Made by a program: the position numbers and the translations under genes. A DNA stretch of 64,000 bases from Cladocopium goreaui. Its lineage: Eukaryota; Sar; Dinophyceae; Suessiales; Symbiodiniaceae. The notes beneath the pieces were generated by a model. That model ran no database searches, had not been told where the DNA came from, and worked only from the letters and a program-made list of their open reading frames with translations. Shown piece after piece: positions 47,601 to 59,600 of this stretch; position 1 is the stretch's first letter; each line of letters opens with the position of its first letter. The stretch is from NCBI GenBank assembly GCA_947184155.2, contig CAMXCT020001407.1:1-64000 (forward strand). The letters run 5' to 3'.

Positions 47601-50600
47601 TAAGTTTGGATGCTAAACTCTTGACTTTCTCAAGTAAGTTTCCAACATGCTGTGGATGCTACACTCTTGATGTTTTCAAGTAAGTTTCCAAGATGTTCTT
47701 GATGCTATGGTCTTGATGATCTCAAGTAAGTTTCCAAGACGCTCTTGATGCAATGCTCTTGGCGTTCTCAAGAAAGTTTCCAACATGCTCTGGATGCTAC
47801 GCTTTTGACTTTCTCAAGTAATTTTCCAACACGCTCTTGATGCAATGCTCTTGACTTTCAAGTAAGTTTCCAACACGCTCTGGATGCTACGCTCTTGATG
47901 ATCTCAAGTAAGTTTCCAAGACGCTCTTGATGCTACGCTTTTGACTTTCTCAAGTAAGTTTCCAGACGCTCTTGATGCAATGCTCTTCACTTTCTCAAGT
48001 AAGTTTCCAACATGCTCTGGATGCTACGCTCTTGATGTTTTCAAGTAAGTTTCCAAGATGCTCTTGATGCTACGGTCTTGATGATCTCAAGTAAGTTTCC
48101 AAGACGCTCTTGATGCTACGCTTTTGACTTTCTCAAGTAATTTTCCAACACGCTCTTGATGCAATGCTCTTGACTTTCTCAAGTAAGTTTCCAAGATGCT
48201 CTGGATTCTACGCTCTTGATGTTTAAGTAAGTTTCCAAGATGCTCTGGATGCTACGCTCTTGATGTTTTCAGTTTTCAAGTAAGTTTCCAAGATGCTCTG
48301 GATGCAATGCTCTTGACTTTCTCAAGTAAGTTTCCAAGATGCTCTGGATGCTCTTGACTTTCTCAAGTAAGTTTCCAAGATGCTCTGGATGATGCTCAAG
48401 TAAGTTTCCAAGATGCTCTGGATGCAACTCTTGACTTTCTCAAGTAAGTTTCCAAGATGCTCTGGATGCTACGCTCTTGACGTTTTCAGTTTTCAAGTAA
48501 GTTTCCAAGATGCTCTGGATGCAATGCTCTTGGCTTTCTCAAGTGAGTTTCCAAGATGCTCTGGATGCTAAACTCTTGACTTTCTCAAGTAAGTTTCCAA
48601 GATGCTCTGGATGCTACGCTCTTGATGTTTTCAAGCAAGTTTCCAACATGCTCTGGATGCAATGCTCTTGACTTTCTCAAGTAAGTTTCCAAGATGCTCT
48701 GGATTCTACGCTCTTGATGTTTTCAAGTAAGTTTCCAAGATGCTCTGGATGCAATGCTCTTGGCTTTCTCAAGTAAGTTTCCAAGATGCTCTGGATGCTA
48801 CGCTCTTGGTGTTTTCAAGTAAGTTTCCAAGATGCTCTGGATGCAATGCTCTTGACATTCTCAAGTAAGTTTCCAACATGCTCTGGATGCTACGCTCTTG
48901 ATGTTTTCAAGTCGGTTTCCAAGATGCTCTGGATGCAATGCTCTTGACTTTCTCAAGTAAGTTTCCAAGATGCTCTGGATGCTACGCTCTTGATGTTTTC
49001 AAGTAAGTTTCCAAGATGCTCTGGATGCAATGCTCTTGGCTTTCTCAAGTAAGTTTCCAACATGCTCTGGATGCTACGCTCTTGATGTTTTCAAGTAAGT
49101 TTCCAAGATGCTCTGGATGCAATGCTCTTGACTTTCTCAAGTAAATTTCCAACATGCTCGGGATGCTACGCTCTTGATGTTTTCAAGTAAGTTTCCAAGA
49201 TGCTCTGGATGAAATGCTCTTGACTTTCTCAAGTAAGTTTCCAAGATGCTCTGGATGCTACGCTCTTGATGTTTTCAAGTAAGTTTCCAACATGTTCTGG
49301 ATGCTACGCCCTTGATGTTTTCAAGTAAGTTTCCAAGATGCTCTTGATGCTACGGTCTTGATGATCTCAAGTAAGTTTCCAAGATGCTCTTGATGCAATG
49401 CTCTTGACTTTCCCAAGTAAGTGTCCAACATGCTCTGGATGCTACGCTCTTGATGTTTTCAAGTAAGTTTCCAAGATGCTCTTGATGCTACGGTCTTGAT
49501 GATCTCAAGTAAGTTTCCAAGACGCTCTTGATGCTCTTGACTTTCTCAAGTAAGTTTCCAACATGCTGTGGATGCTACACTCTTGATGTTTTCAAGTAAT
49601 TTTCCGAGATGTTCTTGATGCTATGGTCTTGATGATCTCAAGTAAGTTTCCAACACGCTCTTGATGCAATGCTCTTCACTTTCTCAAGTAAGTTTCCAAC
49701 ATGCTCTGGATGCTACGCTCTTGATATTTTCAAGTAAGTTTCCAGACGCTCTTGATGCTACGCTTTTGACTTTCTCAAGTAAGTTTCCAACACGCTCTTG
49801 ATGCAATGCTCTTGACTTTCTCAATTAAGTTTCCAACATGCTCTGGATGCTACGCTCTTGATGTTTTCAAGTTTCCAGAAGCTCTTGATGCAATGCTCTT
49901 CACTTTCTCAAGTAAGTTTCCAACATGCTCTGGATGCTACGCTCTTGATGTTTTCAAGTAAGTTTCCAAGATGCTCTTGATGCTACGGTCTTGATGATCT
50001 CAAGTAAGTTTCCAAGACGCTCTTGATGCTACGCTTTTGACTTTCTCAAGTAATTTTCCAACACGCTCTTGATGCAATGCTCTTGACTTTCTCAAGCAAG
50101 TTTCCAGCACGCTCTGGATGCTACGCTCTTGATGATCTCAAGTAAGTTTCCAAGACGCTCTGGATGCTACGCTCTTGATGTTTTCAGTTTTCAAGTAAGT
50201 TTCCAAGATGCTCTGGATGCAATGCTCTTGACTTTCTCAAGTGAGTTTCCAAGATGCTCTGGATGCTAAACTCTTGACTTTCTCAAGTAAGTTTCCAAGA
50301 TGCTCTGGATGCTACGCTTTTGACTTTCTCAAGTAATTTTCCAACACGCTCTTGATGCAATGCTCTTGACTTTCTCAAGCAAGTTTCCAACACGCTCTGG
50401 ATGCTACGCTCTTGATGATCTCAAGTAAGTTTCCAAGACGCTCTTGATGCTACGCTTTTGACTTTCTCAAGTAAGTTTGCAACATGCTCTGGATGCTACG
50501 CTCTTGATGTTTTCAAGTAAGTTTCCAAGATGCTCTTGATGCTACGGTCTTGATGATCTCAAGTAAGTTTCCAAGACGCTCTTGACGCTACGCTTTTGAC

Positions 50601-53600
50601 TTTCTCAAGTAATTTTCCAACATGCTCTGGATGCTACGGTCTTGGTGATGCTACGGTTTTAATGATCTCAAGTAAGTTTCCAAGATGCTCTGGATGCTAC
50701 GGTCTTGATGATCTCAAGTAAGTTTCCAAGACGCTCTTGATGCTACGCTTTTGACTTTCTCAAGTAAGTTTCCAACATGCTCTGGATGCTACGCTCTTGA
50801 TGTTTTCAAGTAAGTTTCCAAGACGCTCTTGATGCTACGGTCTTGATGATCTCAAGTAAGTTTCCAAGACGCTCTTGATGCTACGCTTTTGACTTTCTCA
50901 AGTAAGTTTCCAAGACGCTATTGATGCTACGCTCTTGACTTTCTCAAGTAAGTTTCCAAGACGCTCTTGATGCTACGCTCTTGACTTTCTCAAGTAAGTG
51001 TCCAAGACGCTCTTGATGCTACGCTCTTGATGTTTTCCAGTGAGTTTCCAAGACGCTCTTGATTCTACGCTCTTGACTTTCTCAAGTAAGTGTCCAAGAC
51101 GGTCTTGACGCTACGCTCTTGATGTTTTCAAGTATTAAGTTTCAACACGCTGATGGTGCTATGGTCTTGACTTTTGGGCTACGTTTGTTTGCAGATAAGA
51201 ATCAAATGAACATTGCGATATATTGCGATGTTTTGCATTGTGTCCCATTAAAGGTTGCTCGCAAAGTCAAGGGCAACGCCAAAATTTCCAGGACGCAAGT
51301 CTTAGATGGGACTTGGATGTGGCTGAAAGCCTCAAAACAAAACATGACAAAGTCATTAACCCGCGTTTGTAGGACTATGTGTACCAGTTTTAGACACAAC
51401 AAGAAAGATTAGAGAGACATGCCTGTGGATGAAGAAACGATTTGTTTGTCCTTTTGCATTTCCTGGCATTGCAACATGAAAACACAAAACACTGTAAACA
51501 AAAGTGAGACACACAATTTTGAACGATTTCACCCGAGTACTGAGCACGCGTGTTGCCTTGTTTTCACTTAAACAGAAGTGAAACACATATAAAATAGTAT
51601 ATAATATACTTTGGTATACTTTAGTTGTGCTTAGTTAAGCAAACTATAGTATATTGTAGTATAGCATTGGACGATCAGGTTTTTGAATTAAGTTGTAGTG
51701 TTGAGCAGTGTCTTCCTTTACAGCAGGAACTGGGTATTCCTCCAAACGGTGCAGCAATCCAGCTGGATGCAGGGTCCAAATTTTCAGCTGCGGCTTTCAA
51801 GCCTCGATGACCTTTCGGGTACCCTTAATAGGAACACTCATATTAATTACCATCTGGTTATTTAACATAGCCATGGAAAATGGCCAATTTATAGATGGTT
51901 TACCTATTAAAAATGGTGATTTTCCATGGCTATGTTAAATAACCAGAGGGTATAGGAGATTTTTTTTGGGTACCCTTAATAAGAAGACCCATATCAACTA
52001 TAGATGATTATAGAAGATTATACAGCTGATGTGTTTCCATCCCTCAACAAAGACATGCAAAACAGTATCTATTGAAGTTGAAGGATCAGCCCGATATATC
52101 CCGATATTAGTCAGCTGGAACCAGCCAAGACAAGCCCCAGCAGGATGGGAAAAAACAATCATCGAAGCCCCCACCAATCGATTTATTGGGGTTTGTCTCA
52201 GAATGAGATGCCCTCAAATCGGAGTATCATCAACATCCCAAAAAAGGAAAATGCAAATTTGCTGTATATTGCTGTATGCATTTTCTGACCAATCCCAACT
52301 TGACAAGTGAACTCCCATGCTTCCAAGACTAAACATGGCCTATGCCTATGATGCCTATGTGGCTTTGTCTTAAAATTGGCCCCCAAATCCATGATCATGG
52401 TATACCCATGGTCTGTACCCAATAGTAAATGATCATAGGTTTGTCTTAAATTGTGGGAAATGATCATCCGCACCATGTTCCCCGGCCGTCTATGGCCATC
52501 AATTGGTTTGTCATCACTGTTGGATCCCATGATACTCCAGAAGGCATATCTATTTTTCGAAAAGAATTCTAATCTATGAATATATGATCATATCAAAGTG
52601 GTGATGATTAAATTACAATATATATATATATACATATTTGTAATATAATCCCGAATTGTTATATGATGTTATAATGAAATCCAAATTTGGACCAGCCATG
52701 ACAAAGCTGAATCTGGGTCAGCCTGCAGTGAAGGGTGGCTCTTTGGTCACCAGCAGCTTGGTCGCTACCTTCCGAGAGAATACTTGGGAGTCTTCCAGCA
52801 TGTCACCGCAATTCAACCCACCCCATGAAGATGTGTATATACAAATGTATGTACATATATATATATATACATTAGATATATATATATATATAATGAGATT
52901 GCTATATTAAACACAGACTGTGTCCTTTCTTGAGCAAGTGATTTGTGACGACACAAAAGCTTGCCAGGTTTTTTCAAGGTGGATCAACAGCCCTCTGAAG
53001 TCTCAACCATACCTGGAACATGACGCTTTTGGATGATGTTAAAGTAATGATCAAATATGTACCCTCTGGTAATTTAACATAGCTATTGAAAATAGCCATT
53101 TATAGTGGATTTATCCATTAAACATGGTGATTTTCCATAGTTACGTTAGTTTACCAGAGGGTATGTCTTCATATCTCTTCAACTGCATGGACGCTTGCTC
53201 ATGCATCATGAGAAATTTGAATTATATACTTGCAATTTATTGCCATTGCATGACTGTCCAGCCTTTAAGTCTTGTCATTAGGACCCAACAGTCCACCAAC
53301 GAAAGGGAGAATGACATATCTACACAATATATATATATAATTATGTATATATACATGTATATAATTATGCATGTGTATATATAATTATGTGTATATATAT
53401 AATTATGTATTATGTATATACATATATAATACTGTATGTATATATATATATGAAGGTTTGCTAAAATAAAGGTACCGCAATCATTTAAGTTATATTTTCG
53501 TATTGAAACCCATGGTGACTTGGGGATTCCCCATTTCAAGAAATCCCCATATATAGTACGCAATAATGGATCTGGAAACATTAACTAATTCACTGAACTG

Positions 53601-56600
53601 ACAAGGCCATTTGGGCATATAGTTACCCCACTCCAATTTCCATCACTCCGCTACCTGTTGCACGTTGATGCATCCTTCATGAGGCACTCGCGTGGTCAGC
53701 ACCTAGCGATCTCTCAGCCGACAACCGGCGAATCACCAAACACATTCCAAGCTGAAGCCAGTTTTGCTGGCTGGAACTTGATAGTGAGCTTGGAAAAAGG
53801 TCTCCACATTGGATCAACAAGTAGTTGTCAATTTCAATGCATCTTCTTTCATCTTCGTATTTGTTTAAATTATATAAGTTTTCCATATCGTGTGTTTTCG
53901 GCGTTTTCTCCTCCCAGCGGTTTCCCTCCTTCCCCGGTTTGACGCCTCGACAGCCAGGCAGCCCAATGCCCAAAGGTCCATCTTTTCAGTAAGCTTGCCA
54001 GGGGCGTGGAACAACTCAGGCGACATATACCTGCCAATGAACCCTGGGACCTTCATAGAATCATGAGTTTCAAGAAGACTCAAATACCTCAGTTTGTTTT
54101 TGATGATCCTAACTAAGTGCTATGGGTGTTAACATGTTTTAACATCTTAACCATGATCGGATTTGGCCTTCATGGGAGACACTGAGCATCATCCCATCTT
54201 AACATGGTGAACCCATCGGAGCCTGGGCGATCCCGCTTCCGCGTCTCGCTTGCTGATGTGGGTCCTTTCCATGCGCCTGGAATTGCTGGGTCCGTTCACT
54301 GGCGACAGCATGAAGAAAAAAAACACCAACCAAATGAGATGTGCAAGAAATAAACATCACCCTTTCGGTGCGCTTTTAGGACACATACTGGGGCCAGTTG
54401 GGCAAATGATCATGAATTATCTATCATTATCTACTTATTGGTTGGTTTTCATGGAGGTAGCCTTCTATTAATCCACCCAGTTCTTTACAGGACGTCGTCT
54501 GGCTATGGGGCCCCATCAGTGTGACCGCTGCGATGTCTGGGTCCCAACTCAGTGATGCCCAAATCGCAAAGCTTCGCATTGAGCTCCGCATCCAGCACGA
54601 CCTTTGCGCGGCGGAGACGTGGTGCAGATTTCAGATCGACTCATCCAAGTTTTGAGGTGGTCAAGGCTATTTTTTTGTATGTACCCTCTGGTTATTTGTT
54701 CCATAGCCATGGTATAGATGGCCCATTTATAGATGGTTTACCTATTTAAAAAATTGTTTTTCTTTTTTTATGGCAATGTTAAATAACCAAATGGTATATT
54801 TTGTTGTCTATATGTGTCTATTTTGTCATGTTCATACCTTTGATCTGGTCACCCCATTTCAAGCAGGGGAACATGAGCCATCGCCAGAATTCGCCATGGA
54901 CTCAGGGGTGCTCAAATAAAATGGCTGTAGGGATGGCATGTCTGTGGGAATGTGCTGCTGGTTGAGTTCCCAAACATTGGAATTGGAAGGATCCGTTCCC
55001 ATGGGACTACTGTACCATATAACAAGAGCCCCTGGGAACTCCAGTCATCTCATAAAACCAAAGTCAATCAACTTGTCTATTCCAAAGCTCATAGGTTGGG
55101 TACGTTGACTTTAAGCCTTTAAATATCGGGTAAGATCGAAATGAGTACAGTATCCCCCCGTTTTTACTAACATAGCTGTTGAAACTAACCATGTTTTAAT
55201 AGGTCCTCTATAAATGGGCCATTTTCATCCATTTTCCATAGCTATTTGAGTTGGAGACTGCCAGTATCTGTGCAGAGCCCGCAGTCATCCAAGCAGCATT
55301 GGCGCTCTTCAAGTCCCGATGGACAAACCTGGCTGCACAGATTTTTTTTTCGCAGAGTTGCGGAGTAAATCCAGATATCCGAGATTATCCGAGACAGTTA
55401 CTATGAACATAGTTGATATTAGTAGTAACCAATATACAGAGTATAATCCGGATAAATGTTGATTGACTTTCAAGTTAAGTATATCCAATATTGATGAATT
55501 GATTGGTGAATTCATATTATGGAGCGATTCGTACAAACGGTGAGCTATACAAAAAATGTCTACTCACTATTGGGGAGTTTCTGTGCGGCAGCGAGGTACA
55601 TGTATCCGTCCTTGTCAAAGCATCCGTGTGTGTGTGTGTTTTCTGAATCCGAAATGCCGTCCTTTTATATACACTGGTTATGAACGTATCTTCCAATTCC
55701 TGGATTGTGATAATCCCATGTATGTACATTATATATATATATATGTATTATAGAATTACATTGTATATGTAAAATATACTGTATAATTTATTACTATATA
55801 TAGGCTATAGGATGTATTATTATAAAATACAATAATATATCAATAATATATATATATATATCATATATCTGATTATTATTATCATGATTAATATGGTTAT
55901 TAATTTTATTATCATATCACGTGTATATATATATATATATCTATATGTTTATAGATGTGAACAGATGTGAATGGTGTAACCCCAGATAATCATCAATCAT
56001 GGGAGTCTTGGGGCATTCTCCCGTGCACATGTCGGGCCAAAAGAGGCCATGGCCATGTCGGGAGGACGGAGGTCGCTGGCCATGTAGAAACCTGGTGCGT
56101 CCAGAGCCGCGCCAGTTTATTCATATTCAAAAAATATCTGAACATACGGCAATTATCGGCAATTAAAGCTTAAATGAAGCAACAAACAACAGGAAACAGA
56201 ATCTTAATGACTGGTTCATCATTAATTGAACACATGGTTTAATCATAGAGGAATACAAATGAAACAACCAACCACCAACGAATTTCAATCTCTGTGGTTC
56301 GGAAATGAAAGGAGTAGAATTACCCTCTGTTGACAATCAATTCGTGGGCCTCGTGTTCATCACACTTGTTCTACAAATACTTGGCTTGGGTTTGGTCGGG
56401 AGGATATTCATATTCAACACTAAAGGTGAAAACCTTGGGCTTGTTATAGAGACTCACTATTGGTGAATTAGGTTTGTGTGGCACGTCGGGAGCCCTAAGG
56501 CTTATAGAGCAAAGCCTGAATGTGAGAGCAATTTCAACGCTATGGCCACACACTTGCTTGATTGTATCAATTATATTTGATATTGTTAATTCTTAATGTT

Positions 56601-59600
56601 AATCCAATGTTAATTCTACAGCTATCACTAGATTTTATCACTATATAACTATGGTTAATTCTATGTCGCTCCCCGGGCGGGTCCAAACAATGTTGGATCA
56701 TCCCAAAGAGGACCAGGAAGTTGTCTCTAACCCCCCTAAAAATAGAAGAAATAAGGAAAAACCAGGTAAAATTGCCAAATTTCAGTGGTTCATTCTCGTG
56801 GATCCATCACGTTTTATTTTATGTTTTTCATGACTTGCTGAGTGAATTTTAGAATCTTCTGTATTTTTGGATTCAAAATGTTCACAGGACCCCTGGGTGC
56901 ACTGCCAAAACCAAAAAAAACATCTGGGGCCATCCGGCATGACGCCCTCAGTCATCTGCAGAATCAAGCGAAGCTTTTGGGCCTCCGAGGTTGAGTCCAT
57001 GGTAACCCCAAGGGATGGGGGGGGATGATCATCATATTTCCCGTTGGAGATCGAATAATCCCAATGAGATCTAAATGGTTGGTGGAATATCGTTGGTCAA
57101 TAAGTCAATCACCACTCATCATCATTGGATATCATTGGATCATATTATTGGATCATGTTGGATCATATTGGATCTGAATAGTTCTTGGGTCCACGCTCGC
57201 AGCCAGTTGTTCGCAGCTGTGATTCTCATTTTTGTTTCTGCCCGGGCTGTCGCCATTCCTTTTGTCTATCCCAAAAAACACATCTGTTTAAGGGCCTTTA
57301 AGGGATAATTCATGTAACCATCATTATTGTAGGTCAGTCAGGTTGCGAGGGGTCGTGAGCTGAATCATCCAGAAGAAGCTGTTGGTGAATGGATGATGAC
57401 CAGGATGAAAGCTTCTAGAGTCTAGATATTAAGATGGTTGAGAACTTTAGAGTTTGTACTGTCAAAAACAAACTGGAGATGTTATGATGTTGTCTTGTTA
57501 CAACCACTCGTTAACAACTATGTCATGGTCATGTGCATATTGGTGGATTCTCGGGTTTAAACAAATATATTGTATCAGATATCATCATCCCTCAACCAAT
57601 AATCTACTAAAACACGTACAAAGTACAAACTATTCATAACATATCATCAATAAGATCCATGAAAACTATCCATCCATTTTCTGGAGATGTTCCATTATGA
57701 TTAAGAGAAACAATTTCCCACATGACTGGGACCTCCAAAAGAATATATAGATTCAATACGTTTTACCATGTGGTCCAGGAGGTGCTTACACAGCAACCTC
57801 TAAAAAGATGCCCAAGTGGGCGTGCTATAGTCAATAACGAACCATTAAATGGCTATAGCACCATGGATTCATTAAAATTAAACATACATGTGTATAGTAC
57901 AATAAACATTATCATTGTGTAGTTAACTATAATGTTCACATGGCGTTAATAAACCCCCCCGCAATAAAGTACGCCAACTCCCGGTTCACAATAATAAAAC
58001 CACCCCGTAATAAAGTACGCCAACCTTTTTTTCCCGTTTTTTTTTCGTTTTTTTCCCTTTAGTATTCGTTTTCAATTAGGCAATTCATTTGGGAATACAT
58101 AGGTATATTTTTTTTTGGAGGGAAAGTTCCCTTATGTATTCGTTTTCAATTAGGCAATTCATTTGGGAATACATAAGTTATTTTTTTTGGAGGGAAAGTT
58201 CACTTTCTGCATTCGTTTTCAATTAGGCAATTCATTTGGGAATACATAGGTGATTTTTTGTTTGGAGGGAAAGTTCCCTTATGTATTCGTTTTCAATTAG
58301 GCAACTCATTTGGGAATACATAGGTGTTTTTTTTTTTGGAAAAGTTCTGGAGTGCAAAAAAATCAACAAGGCTCAAATGGTCGATTTCCTTACTAAACCC
58401 TTTCAAAAAATGCCAAAAAACAATCGCGCAAAGGGGGTAGCCTTGAAGTCCCCTGACATCAAAATAATAATGTATGTTTGCACACCCCTAAATAAAGTAT
58501 TTGGATTTCAGGGTTCTAAAATTTTGGTGGTTAATTAAATTTGTTTCTCAATTCCTTTCCTAGTTGAACCCTTTCTCAAACCCTTTCTGAAGCCCTCAAG
58601 ACTCTTTGAGCTGGAAGCAGTAAACTCCAAACCCCAAATCTTGCCTGAAAAGTTCTGGAGTGCAAAAAAATCAACAAGGCTCAAATGGTCGATTTCCTTA
58701 CTAAACCCTTTCAAACAATGCCAAAAAACAATCGCGCAAAGGGGGTAGCCTTGAAGTCCCCTGACATCAAAATAATAATGTATGTTTGCACACCCCTAAA
58801 TAAAGTATTTGGATTTCAGGGTTCTAAAATTTTGGTGGTTAATTAAATTTGTTTCTCAATTCCTTTCCTAGTTGAACCCTTTCTCAAACCCTTTCTGAAG
58901 CCCTCAAGACTCTTTGAGCTGGAAGCAGTAAACTCCAAACTCCAAATCTTGCCTGAAAAGTTCTGGAGTGCAAAAAAATCAACAAGGCTCAAATGGTCGA
59001 CCCTTTCCTTACTAAACCCTTTCAAGAAAGTTCACTTTATGTATGCGTTTTCAATTAGGCAATTCATTTGTGAATACTAAAGTTCCAAGAAAGTTCACTT
59101 TATGCATTCGTTTTCAATTAGGCAATTCATTTGTTAATACTAAAGTTTCCAAGAAAGTTCACTTTATGTATTCGTTTTCAATTAGGCAATTCATTTGTGA
59201 ATACTAAAGTTCCAAGAAAGTTCACTGTATGTATTCGTTGTCAATTAGGCAATTCATTTGGGAATACATAGGTGATTTTTTGTTTTTTTTGAACAGTTCC
59301 CTTTATGTAATCGTTTTCAATTAGGCAATTCATTTGGGAATACATAGGTGTTTTTTGTTTTTTGGAAAGTTCCTTTTATGTAATCGTTTTCAATTAGGCA
59401 ATTCATTTGGGAATACATACTAATACGTGTTTTTTTTTGGGGGGGGGGAAGTTCCCTTATGTATTCGTTTTCAATTAGGCAATTCATTTGGGAATACATA
59501 GATGATTTTTTTTTTGTAAAGTTCCCGTATGTATTCGTTTTCAATTAGGCAATTCATTTGGGAATACATAGGTGATTTTTACGATAGTTGAATGTTTGGC

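Noticed and set aside
58340-58540. MVDFLTKPF in a plus frame, resembling the end of Copia retrotransposon RNase H
   Set aside because: Isolated nine-residue similarity, frame closed soon after, and the segment is a non-coding tandem duplication.
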